From positions 1 through 5,097 of the forward strand of contig JANWKW010000107.1 of NCBI GenBank assembly GCA_025451135.1: a DNA stretch of 5,097 bases, in the 5' to 3' direction. Numbering within the stretch: the first letter of the stretch is position 1; each line of letters begins with the position of its first letter. Both the position numbers and the translations under genes were made by a program. This document shows positions 1 to 4,715 of the stretch, piece by piece. Under the pieces are notes generated by a model. The model was given only the letters and a program-made list of their open reading frames with translations. It searched no databases and was not told the DNA's origin. This stretch comes from Vulcanimicrobiia bacterium. GTDB lineage: Bacteria > Vulcanimicrobiota > Vulcanimicrobiia > Vulcanimicrobiales > Vulcanimicrobiaceae.

Positions 1-156
1 CAATACGTGGTCGACGAGCGCAGCCTCGACGGCCCGTCGGTCGACGAGTTCGCGGCGCGCGCCATCCGGAACGTCGGCGACACGATCGAGGCCGTCATCA
101 CGATCGAACGGCGCATCCCGGACGGCGCGCACCGCCGTCGCAAGACGGACCGCTAG
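1..156 (+). CDS. C-terminal 51 codons of an unidentified protein
   Basis: An open frame runs from the left edge to a TAG at 154-156, so only the C-terminus of a plus-strand gene is visible. The fragment has ordinary high-GC codon use, with G or C at most third positions. It alternates acidic and hydrophobic residues (about DEFAARAIRNVGDTIEAVIT) and ends in a basic tail, IPDGAHRRRKTDR. A regulatory-looking alpha/beta segment followed by a basic tail is faintly like the C-terminus of PaaK-type phenylacetate-CoA ligases, where a proline-containing turn precedes a basic stretch. That resemblance is too weak to use as a name. Its stop overlaps the stop of the convergent acetyltransferase gene. No terminator hairpin is seen between the two genes. 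I am fairly sure it is coding and do not know its function. Confidence 0.6.
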   Translation, partial: QYVVDERSLDGPSVDEFAARAIRNVGDTIEAVITIERRIPDGAHRRRKTDR

Positions 157-647
157 GCGCGACCGCCTGGACCGCGCGATTCCAACGCGCGATACTCGCT
201 TTCCAGGATGCCGTACGGGATCAGATCGCAGAAGGATCCGTCGTCGTCGCGATAGCCGTCGCGGTAGCAGCCTTCGGCCGTGAAGCCGAACGACTCGTAG
301 AGCGCCCGCGCGCCGGCGTTCCGTTCCACCACTTCGAGGAACATGCGGTGCGCGCCGTCGCCGAATGCCCGCTGCATCGCGTGGCGCATGACGAACGAGC
401 CGATGCCTTGACGCGGATAGCGGACGACCAGGATGCGCAGCTCCCAGAGCCAATCGCCGGGCGCGAGCATCGCATGTCCGACGATCTCGCCGTCCCGCTC
501 CGCGACCCACAGCTCGCGCTCGACGCTGCCGAGCACCGAGCGCATCTGCTCTTCGGTCGGGACGTGGACGAAACCGCGCGCGTGCGGGAGGGCGAAGAGC
601 GCCGCGACGGCGGCGCTATCCTCGGCGACCGCCAAACGCGCGCGCAC
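153..647 (-). CDS. GNAT-family N-acetyltransferase
   Basis: The 164-residue product is a single GNAT domain that would transfer an acetyl group from acetyl-CoA to an amine; the substrate cannot be read from sequence. Residues 40-75 form the central strands (ELWVAERDGEIVGHAML, then ELRILVV). Residues 76-92 are the acetyl-CoA pyrophosphate loop and following helix (YPRQGIGSFVMRHAM), with a proline where the first R/Q of the R/Q-x-x-G-x-G motif is usual. Residues 103-121 (FLEVVERNAGARALYESFGF) are the typical motif B segment. The GTG start at 647 shares its G with the hemQ TAG stop (TAGTG), so translation is probably coupled to hemQ. No good ribosome binding site of its own is visible. The frame stays open far upstream, but there it is antisense-like shadow of hemQ, so the GTG is preferred. 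It is the last gene of the nrdR operon and ends tail-to-tail with the plus-strand gene. Confidence 0.87.
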   Translation of the reverse strand: MRARLAVAEDSAAVAALFALPHARGFVHVPTEEQMRSVLGSVERELWVAERDGEIVGHAMLAPGDWLWELRILVVRYPRQGIGSFVMRHAMQRAFGDGAHRMFLEVVERNAGARALYESFGFTAEGCYRDGYRDDDGSFCDLIPYGILESEYRALESRGPGGRA

Positions 648-1486
648 TAGTCGAGGGTCGGGACGGCGTCCCCGTCGAGGAAGACGGCGAGCTGTTTCGG
701 CGAGAACTGCAGACCGCTCCAGAACGGGCCGAACTCGCCGTATCTGGCGCTGGCCTCGTCGAAGCGCATCTCGTAGACCAACTTCTTGAAGACCAGCGGA
801 TCGTCCGCGTACAGGTCGACGCCCCACTCGTAATCGTCGAAGCCGATCGATCCGGAGATCACCTGGGTCACCTGACCGTGATACGCGCGCCCGACCTTGC
901 CGTGGTCGACCATCAGCTTGGCGCGTTCCGCGAACGGCAGCGAGTACCAGTTGTCGCCGCCGTCGCGGCGCTTGTCCATCGGATAGAAGCAGACGTACCG
1001 GCGTTGCGGCACCTTCGCATACAGGCGCGGGGCGACGTACGGGCTCTCCGCCTGCCGCTTCAGGGCGGCGTCGAAGGCGGCGATCCATTCCGGGCCGTTC
1101 GGCTTGAGGTCGCGAGCGGCCAGTTCCGCGTGGATCTTGCCGGTCGCGTCGTAGAGCCCTACCTCGAGCACCGAGACGTACGATCCGAGCGGCACCAGAT
1201 AGTCGCACAGGTCGAGCTTGTCGACCAGCGTCTGCGCGTAGGCAAGACCGTCGAAGGAGCGGGCGTAGTGCGTGAGCATCAGGTCGCCCTTGTGCCCGAC
1301 CAGCTGCGCGAGGCTGGCGTCGCCGTCGGCGCTCTGCTGCAACACCTCGAACAGCCCGGTCGCCTCCTGGCCGATCTTGCGCCGCTTCTTCTCCGAGAGC
1401 CCATCCCAGGCACGGCGTTCGAACGCGAACATCCGGTGGAGGATCCACCAGCCTTCGAGCGATTCGGGGACGTTGGGGTCGCGCAT
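647..1486 (-). CDS. hemQ: Coproheme decarboxylase HemQ/ChdC (chlorite dismutase-like family)
   Basis: This 279-residue protein should carry out the last step of coproporphyrin-dependent heme synthesis, the peroxide-driven oxidative decarboxylation of coproheme III to heme b in the cytoplasm. Family hallmarks are clear: YPMDKRR at 168-174, LMVDHGKVGR at 191-200, Q-x-SGSIGFDDYEWGV at 208-223 and YEMRFDEASARYGEFG at 238-253. Aligning from memory to Listeria ChdC gives a constant offset of 21: catalytic Tyr147 is Y168, Met149 is M170, proximal His174 is H195, Gln187 is Q208, Arg133 is R154 and Ser225 is S246. The set therefore looks intact and Firmicutes-like in carrying the distal Gln. Length is slightly above the usual 230-250. 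The ATG start has a GAGGAAG ribosome site at 1494-1500, seven bases upstream, inside the end of the panE-like gene. Only 4 bases separate it from that gene's stop. Confidence 0.95.
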   Translation of the reverse strand: MRDPNVPESLEGWWILHRMFAFERRAWDGLSEKKRRKIGQEATGLFEVLQQSADGDASLAQLVGHKGDLMLTHYARSFDGLAYAQTLVDKLDLCDYLVPLGSYVSVLEVGLYDATGKIHAELAARDLKPNGPEWIAAFDAALKRQAESPYVAPRLYAKVPQRRYVCFYPMDKRRDGGDNWYSLPFAERAKLMVDHGKVGRAYHGQVTQVISGSIGFDDYEWGVDLYADDPLVFKKLVYEMRFDEASARYGEFGPFWSGLQFSPKQLAVFLDGDAVPTLD

Positions 1487-1490
1487 CGGA

Positions 1491-2471
1491 CTACTTCCTC
1501 GCGCGCGCGAGCGCGCGGACGCGTTGGACTTCGGCGTCGACTTCGCGCTCGAGCGCGTCCGGACGCTCGCGGTACTTCGACCACAACTGCGGCATGTGCG
1601 CGATGTCGTCGAGCACTCGAGCGAAGACCGCGTTGACGGGCGTGGGCACGCCGTGCGCGAGACCGGCGGCCGCGACCGCGCCGTTGAGCACGTCGACCTC
1701 GGTCTGCGGGCGGCCGGCGCGCAGGTCGAGCAAGAGCGAGGGCGGCTTGGTGCCGCGCGCGCCGGCGATCCGGCCCGCCAGCAGCGTGCGCGAGACCGGG
1801 CTCGGCAAGGTCGCGAGCGCCTGCAGCGCGCGCACCGGGTAGCGCGGCAGATCGATCGGCGTCACGCCCATCGCCGCCATCACCGCGCGTACTTCGCGGA
1901 TCGCGCGGATCTCGAGGGTGAACACCTTGTCGAAATGCACCAGGCGATTCGGCAAGACGTTGAGGATCGCGCAGGACGCGTTCGCGATCACGTTGAGGGC
2001 GAGCTTGCTCCATTTGAGCGCGCGCCAATCGTCGACCACCTTCACCGCGAGAGCCGTCGAGGCGAAGGTCGCGACCAGCCAGTTGAACGCGCTCTCGCCG
2101 ACCGGCGCGAACGCCAGGCCGCCGTCCTGGGTGGCCGCGCTGCGGCCGTCGCGATCGCGGTCGACCGGGACCGTCAGCGCCGCCGCGACCACGTTCTTGG
2201 CGCCGAAGGCGGCCGCCAGCTTCTCCTCGTTGCCGACGCCGTTCTGGGGCGTCACGAAGACGCACGACGCCGGCGTCCGGATCGCCTTGCGCAGCGTGAG
2301 GATCGCGCCGTCGGTGTCGTATGCTTTGGTCGCGACGATCGCGACGTCGGCGTCGACCGGTTCGACCGCGTCGAGATCGCGCGGCGCGTAGGTGACGCCG
2401 ACGCCGATCGATTCGAGGCGATCGCCCAGGAACGTGCCGACGGCGCCCTTGCCCACGATGTAGACGTTCAT
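1491..2471 (-). CDS. panE: Ketopantoate reductase (PanE/ApbA family)
   Basis: This 326-residue enzyme is predicted to reduce 2-dehydropantoate to pantoate with NADPH, the step leading to pantothenate and CoA. The N-terminal Rossmann fold starts at residue 2 with the dinucleotide loop VGKGAVG (6-12), followed by VAIVATKAYDTD (43-54) and the family signature PQNGVGNEE (75-83). The catalytic lysine and its asparagine partner appear in WSKLALNVIANA, with K156 and N160 matching E. coli K176 and N180. The C-terminal helical domain has SLLLDLRAGRPQTEVDVLNG (245-264), where E258 matches the substrate-binding Glu of E. coli (E256), and then HGVPTPVN. ATG at 2471 overlaps the dut stop as ATGA, which implies translational coupling. 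The family contains paralogues acting on other 2-oxoacids or of unknown role, so the family is sure and the exact substrate is probable. Nothing looks degraded. Confidence 0.87.
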   Translation of the reverse strand: MNVYIVGKGAVGTFLGDRLESIGVGVTYAPRDLDAVEPVDADVAIVATKAYDTDGAILTLRKAIRTPASCVFVTPQNGVGNEEKLAAAFGAKNVVAAALTVPVDRDRDGRSAATQDGGLAFAPVGESAFNWLVATFASTALAVKVVDDWRALKWSKLALNVIANASCAILNVLPNRLVHFDKVFTLEIRAIREVRAVMAAMGVTPIDLPRYPVRALQALATLPSPVSRTLLAGRIAGARGTKPPSLLLDLRAGRPQTEVDVLNGAVAAAGLAHGVPTPVNAVFARVLDDIAHMPQLWSKYRERPDALEREVDAEVQRVRALARARK

Positions 2472-2926
2472 GCGTGCCCCGTGCTGCCGAAGCCGCCGTC
2501 GCCGCGCGCGCTGTCCGGCAGCGCGTCGACCTCGTCGAAGCATCCGCGCGAGACGGGCGCGATCACCATCTGCGCGATGCGGTCGCCGCGCCGCACCACG
2601 AAGGGCTCGCCGCCGAGATTGGCCAGGATCACGCCGACCGGTCCGCGATAATCCGCGTCGATCGTCCCGGGCGCGTTCGGGATGGTGACGCCGGCCTTGA
2701 GCGCGAGGCCGCTGCGCGGGCGGATCTGCGCCTCGAATCCGGGCGGTACCGCGATCGCGAAACCGGTCGGCACGAGCGCGCGCGCGCCCGGCGCAAGCGT
2801 CAGGTCCTCGCGCACGGCGGCGCACAGGTCCGCGCCCGCGGCGAGCGCCGACATGTATGCGGGGAGGGGCAGGCCGTCGCCCTCAGGCAAGCGCGCGATC
2901 GCCACGCGCACGTCCGTACTGTTCAC
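2468..2926 (-). CDS. dut: Deoxyuridine 5'-triphosphate nucleotidohydrolase (dUTPase)
   Basis: This 152-residue trimeric-type dUTPase hydrolyses dUTP to dUMP and pyrophosphate, keeping uracil out of DNA and feeding dTMP synthesis. All five motifs are present in order: AAGADLCAA (29-37), RPRSGLALK (69-77), NAPGTIDADYRGPVGVI (84-100) with catalytic D90 and base-stacking Y93, RGDRIAQMVIAP (113-124), and the flexible C-terminal arm RGDGGFGSTG (141-150) with its phosphate-contacting Arg and Phe. Length is normal for the family. The longest start is GTG at 2926, 6 bases after the nrdR stop, with little Shine-Dalgarno sequence. A second in-frame GTG at 2911 would give MRVAIARLP, which matches how homologues usually begin, so the first five residues are uncertain. 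It lies between nrdR and the panE-like gene, with an ATGA overlap at its 3' end. Pairing with nrdR makes sense because both concern dNTP pools. Confidence 0.96.
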   Translation of the reverse strand: MNSTDVRVAIARLPEGDGLPLPAYMSALAAGADLCAAVREDLTLAPGARALVPTGFAIAVPPGFEAQIRPRSGLALKAGVTIPNAPGTIDADYRGPVGVILANLGGEPFVVRRGDRIAQMVIAPVSRGCFDEVDALPDSARGDGGFGSTGHA

Positions 2927-2932
2927 TCCGGC

Positions 2933-3388
2933 CTACTTAAGCAGCGCGGAGAGTTCTTCCCGGAACGATTCGACGTCGCGGAACGAACGATAGACGCTTG
3001 CGAAGCGGATGTAGGCGACCGGATCGAGCGCTTTGAGGGCTTCCATCAATTTCTCGCCGACCAAGGTGGCCGGGACCTCGCTCTCGCCGCGCGCGAACAG
3101 CGCGCGCTCGACGTCGGCCGCGGTCGATTCCAATTGGCTGTCGGAGATCGGACGCTTCTCGCACGCGCGACGAAGGCCCGAGAGCACCTTCTCGCGGCTG
3201 TACTGTTCGCGCCGGCCGTCCTTCTTGACGACGTAAAGCCGGGGCGCTTCCATGCGCTCGTAGGTGGTGAACCGGTGTTTGCAACGGGGGTCGAGACACT
3301 CGCGACGGCGGCGGACCACCGTCTCGTCGTCGCGCGAATCGACGACCCGTGTCTCACTCTTGCGGCAGGTCGGGCAGATCAGCGGCAA
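2933..3388 (-). CDS. nrdR: Transcriptional repressor NrdR (zinc ribbon plus ATP-cone)
   Basis: NrdR senses ATP/dATP through an ATP-cone and represses ribonucleotide reductase genes. The 151-residue product has an N-terminal zinc ribbon (C5-x2-C8 and C31-x4-C36), the family's basic stretch VVRRRREC (24-31), RFTTYER (39-45), and then the ATP-cone from about 49 to 137 (LYVVKKDGRREQYSREKVLSG, ACEKRPIS, ending near YIRFASVYRSFRDVESF). The second zinc knuckle is C-x4-C (CLDPRC) instead of the usual C-x2-C, and the segment before it is about two residues shorter than in E. coli. No ATG lies between the upstream in-frame TAG (3401-3403) and the zinc ribbon. The listed start is TTG at 3388. CTG at 3382 is the alternative and has better Shine-Dalgarno spacing; it would give a 149-residue protein starting MICPTC. 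First gene of the five-gene operon. Confidence 0.94.
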   Translation of the reverse strand: MPLICPTCRKSETRVVDSRDDETVVRRRRECLDPRCKHRFTTYERMEAPRLYVVKKDGRREQYSREKVLSGLRRACEKRPISDSQLESTAADVERALFARGESEVPATLVGEKLMEALKALDPVAYIRFASVYRSFRDVESFREELSALLK

Positions 3389-3389
3389 A

Positions 3390-3394
3390 CCCTC
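3390..3394 (-). promoter_or_regulatory. Ribosome binding site deciding the nrdR start
   Basis: On the minus strand this reads GAGGG, the only good Shine-Dalgarno match ahead of nrdR. It is 7 bases from CTG at 3382 but only 1 base from TTG at 3388. Spacing therefore favours the CTG start, whereas TTG is the more commonly used codon. The choice between them changes the protein by two residues. Confidence 0.5.
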
Positions 3395-3405
3395 AAAGGA
3401 CTATC

Positions 3406-3418
3406 CCACATGATGTGG
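3406..3418. promoter_or_regulatory. 13-bp palindrome at the operon start, candidate operator
   Basis: CCACAT-G-ATGTGG is a perfect 6-bp inverted repeat around one base. With the -10 box at 3427-3432 on the minus strand, transcription should start near 3420, so the palindrome would cover roughly +2 to +15, a classical repressor position. It also lies in the nrdR 5' leader. It does not match the NrdR box, which is a 16-bp even palindrome with an AT-rich centre, so autoregulation by NrdR is not supported by sequence. Some other regulator, or chance, is possible. Confidence 0.4.
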
Positions 3419-3426
3419 ATTGCCCC

Positions 3427-3456
3427 ATTATACGGCACAACGGGTAGTAAACGCAA
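3427..3456 (-). promoter_or_regulatory. Predicted sigma-70-type promoter of the nrdR operon
   Basis: The minus strand has a perfect TATAAT at 3427-3432. A partial -35 box, TTGCGT, lies at 3451-3456 with an 18-base spacer. The local AT content stands out from the GC-rich surroundings. The -35 box overlaps the T-tract of the terminator just upstream, so the previous gene is switched off and this operon switched on within about 30 bases. Predicted start is near 3420, giving a leader of about 32-38 bases before nrdR. Confidence 0.65.
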
Positions 3457-3481
3457 AAAAAGAGCTGCCGGCAGGCAGCCC
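3455..3481 (-). terminator. Rho-independent terminator after the zinc-ribbon gene
   Basis: Read on the minus strand, an 8-bp stem GGGCTGCC/GGCAGCTC (one G-T pair) closes a TGCC loop and is followed at once by seven T residues (3455-3461). It lies 26 bases past the stop of the zinc-ribbon gene and before the nrdR promoter, so it insulates the two transcription units. On the plus strand no gene reads into it and there is no T-run after the stem. Confidence 0.88.
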
Positions 3482-3507
3482 TTGATCGTAGTGCGGTCGA
3501 CGCTAGG

Positions 3508-3657
3508 TTACTTCGAGGCGCCGATCTTGAACATCTTCGTGCCGCAGACGGGGCACTTGCCCTCGGTCGCCGGGCGACCGTTCTTCATCGTGATCTGGAC
3601 CGCGTCCGAGATCTCGCGCTTCGTCTTACACTTTACACAATACGCTTCAGCTGCCAC
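3508..3657 (-). CDS. 49-residue double-CXXC zinc-ribbon protein (DUF5679-like)
   Basis: A short frame codes for a 49-residue protein with two CXXC knuckles, C7/C10 (YCVKCKTKREI) and C35/C38 (GKCPVCGTKMF), the arrangement of a single zinc ribbon. Between them lies the conserved-looking TMKNGRPATEGKCPVCGTKM stretch (residues 23-42), which I recognise from memory as the DUF5679 family; its role is unknown. The GTG start at 3657 has a strong GGAGGG ribosome site (3665-3670) 7 bases upstream, and a TAA stop lies at 3508-3510. A clear terminator follows, so it looks like a monocistronic unit. It is highly basic apart from a few acidic residues and has no signal peptide or membrane segment, so it is cytoplasmic. 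It lies between nrdR and dprA, but no functional link is shown. Single-gene expression suggests a constitutive small nucleic-acid- or protein-binding factor, which is inference. Confidence 0.88.
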   Translation of the reverse strand: MAAEAYCVKCKTKREISDAVQITMKNGRPATEGKCPVCGTKMFKIGASK

Positions 3658-3765
3658 GTGGGAACCCTCCAAGAAAACTCATGTAGCCGCCCTCCGGTCC
3701 CTCGAACGCGGCCGCACGGCGGCCGGCTTCAAGGGGTCTTCAGAGGGGGCAAACTCCGGCCGCGT

Positions 3766-3787
3766 ATTCCCTGGGGTCCGAGGGAAT
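3766..3787. repeat. 7-bp inverted repeat with 8-base spacer upstream of dprA
   Basis: ATTCCCT (3766-3772) and AGGGAAT (3781-3787) are perfect inverted copies separated by GGGGTCCG. The repeat lies 58 bases before the dprA GTG, just upstream of the AT-rich GATTTTA stretch. It is not followed by a T-run in either direction, so it is not an obvious terminator. It could be an operator for a dimeric regulator or an RNA hairpin. In GC-rich DNA short repeats are common, but this one has AT-containing arms. Confidence 0.4.
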
Positions 3788-3835
3788 CCCCCTGATTTTA
3801 CGAGAGGGCTTGCCGAACGGCCCGCATGGTGGGAT

Positions 3836-3841
3836 GGAGGG
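3836..3841 (+). promoter_or_regulatory. Ribosome binding site deciding the dprA start
   Basis: GGAGGG lies 4 bases before GTG at 3846. The in-frame ATG at 3834 and TTG at 3810 have only poorly spaced purine stretches, and the residues they would add (PNGPHGGMEGRV) look non-coding. The GTG is therefore the preferred start. Confidence 0.7.
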
Positions 3842-3845
3842 ACGA

Positions 3846-4715
3846 GTGGAACCCGCCGTCTATCTCCCGCACGCTCGCTTGGCTGCTCTCCGCGAGCCCC
3901 GGCCCTACGAGGCCGAAGGCGCCGGCCTGTGGGTGGCCGGCACCCTTGAGGGCCTCCGGTTGCCGTGCGTCGCCATCGTCGGCACGCGGGCCGCGACGCC
4001 GTACGGGACCCGCCTCGCGCACGCCTTCGCGCTCGCGCTCGGGCGGGCCGGCTGCTGCGTGATCTCCGGGTTGGCCCTCGGCATCGACGCGGCCGCCCAC
4101 CGCGGCGCGCTCGAGGCCGGCACCCCGACCGTCGGCGTGCTCGGCTGCGGCCACCAGCACTTCTTCCCTCGGCGCAATCGCGAGCTGGCCGAGCGCATGA
4201 TCGCCGCCGGCGGCGCGGTCCTCTCGCCGTTCGCGCCCGAAGTGGTCGCCGTTCCATATCAGTTCCTCGAGCGCAACGGCATCGTCGCCGCGCTGGCCGA
4301 TGCGGTCGTCGTGATCGAGGCGCCCGCCCGCTCCGGCGCGCTCAACACCGCGGGCTGGGCGGCCGGCCGGATCCCGGTGCTGGCCGTCCCGGGCGACGTC
4401 GATCGCCCGCACGTCCAAGGCTGCCTGGCCCTCATCCGCGACGGCGCGACGCTGGCGCGTACGCCCGAGGACGTCCTCGAAGCGCTCGGGATGGCCGCCG
4501 GTCCGCAACCGCGCGCCCGGCGCAAACCGCCGACCGACCCGCTGGCGCGCGAGCTGCTGGCCGCGCTGCGCGACGGTCGCGATACGCTCGACGCTTTGGT
4601 CGAGGCCACCGGCGCGAACGCGGCCGCGGTGCTCGCGAGCCTCGCGATGCTCGAGATCGACGGACGCGTCGAGTCGCGCGGGGGCGGCACCTATGCTACC
4701 CTCGAGGTGCTGTGA
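3846..4715 (+). CDS. dprA: DNA processing protein DprA (divergent, without N-terminal SAM domain)
   Basis: DprA binds incoming single-stranded DNA in natural transformation and loads RecA on it. The 289-residue protein has the DprA Rossmann-like core at about 41-212: AIVGTRAATPYG (43-54), VISGLALGIDAAAH (72-85), GALEAGTPTVGVLGCG (87-102), a weakly kept ERN at 142-144, VVVIEAPARSGALNTA (154-169), LAVPG (179-183) and LIRDGATL (196-203). A proline/arginine linker (about 219-233) leads to a C-terminal winged helix (about 234-285, ending LEIDGRVESRGGGTYA). Canonical FPxRNR is replaced by FLERNG and SGSLITA by SGALNTA, so DNA or partner contacts may differ. Only about 40 residues precede the core, so the SAM/HhH domain of longer homologues is missing. 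GTG start chosen by its GGAGGG site. The stop overlaps the rlmH start as GTGA. Other competence genes are not in view. Confidence 0.9.
   Translation: MEPAVYLPHARLAALREPRPYEAEGAGLWVAGTLEGLRLPCVAIVGTRAATPYGTRLAHAFALALGRAGCCVISGLALGIDAAAHRGALEAGTPTVGVLGCGHQHFFPRRNRELAERMIAAGGAVLSPFAPEVVAVPYQFLERNGIVAALADAVVVIEAPARSGALNTAGWAAGRIPVLAVPGDVDRPHVQGCLALIRDGATLARTPEDVLEALGMAAGPQPRARRKPPTDPLARELLAALRDGRDTLDALVEATGANAAAVLASLAMLEIDGRVESRGGGTYATLEVL

Larger units (their letters stand above)
3658..3845. other. Divergent intergenic region between the zinc-ribbon gene and dprA
   Basis: These 188 bases separate a minus-strand gene from a plus-strand gene and must hold both promoters. I see the two ribosome sites and one inverted repeat, but no convincing -35/-10 pair in either direction. 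The best hints are TACATG-like bases on the minus strand near 3677-3685 and an AT-rich GATTTTA at 3794-3800 ahead of dprA. There is no RNA gene that I can recognise. Confidence 0.5.

Noticed and set aside
648..1448. N-terminal extension of the acetyltransferase frame through hemQ, suggesting a fusion protein
   Set aside because: The extra 267 codons are an off-frame reading of hemQ, rich in Arg, Ala and Gly; the GNAT domain begins right after the GTG at 647.
1272..2651. Long plus-strand open frame of 459 codons opposite panE-like and dut
   Set aside because: It is antisense to two well-supported genes, is very rich in Arg, Asp, Ala and His as expected of GC-rich antisense shadow, and has no recognisable domain.
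2472..2825. Upstream extension of the panE-like gene over dut
   Set aside because: The residues are an out-of-frame reading of dut; the Rossmann loop begins directly after ATG at 2471, which forms an ATGA overlap.
3406..3418. NrdR box for autoregulation
   Set aside because: The palindrome has an odd centre and GC-rich arms and lacks the AT-rich core and paired second box typical of NrdR sites; kept only as a generic candidate operator.
3710..3724. GGCCG-N5-CGGCC inverted repeat before the zinc-ribbon gene
   Set aside because: It is made only of G and C in its arms in GC-rich DNA, with no T-run or conserved position, so chance is the simplest explanation.
2474..3949. Plus-strand open frame of 491 codons across dut, nrdR, the zinc-ribbon gene and into dprA
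   Set aside because: It crosses five real features on both strands, including a terminator and promoter, and its translation is low-complexity shadow of nrdR and dut.
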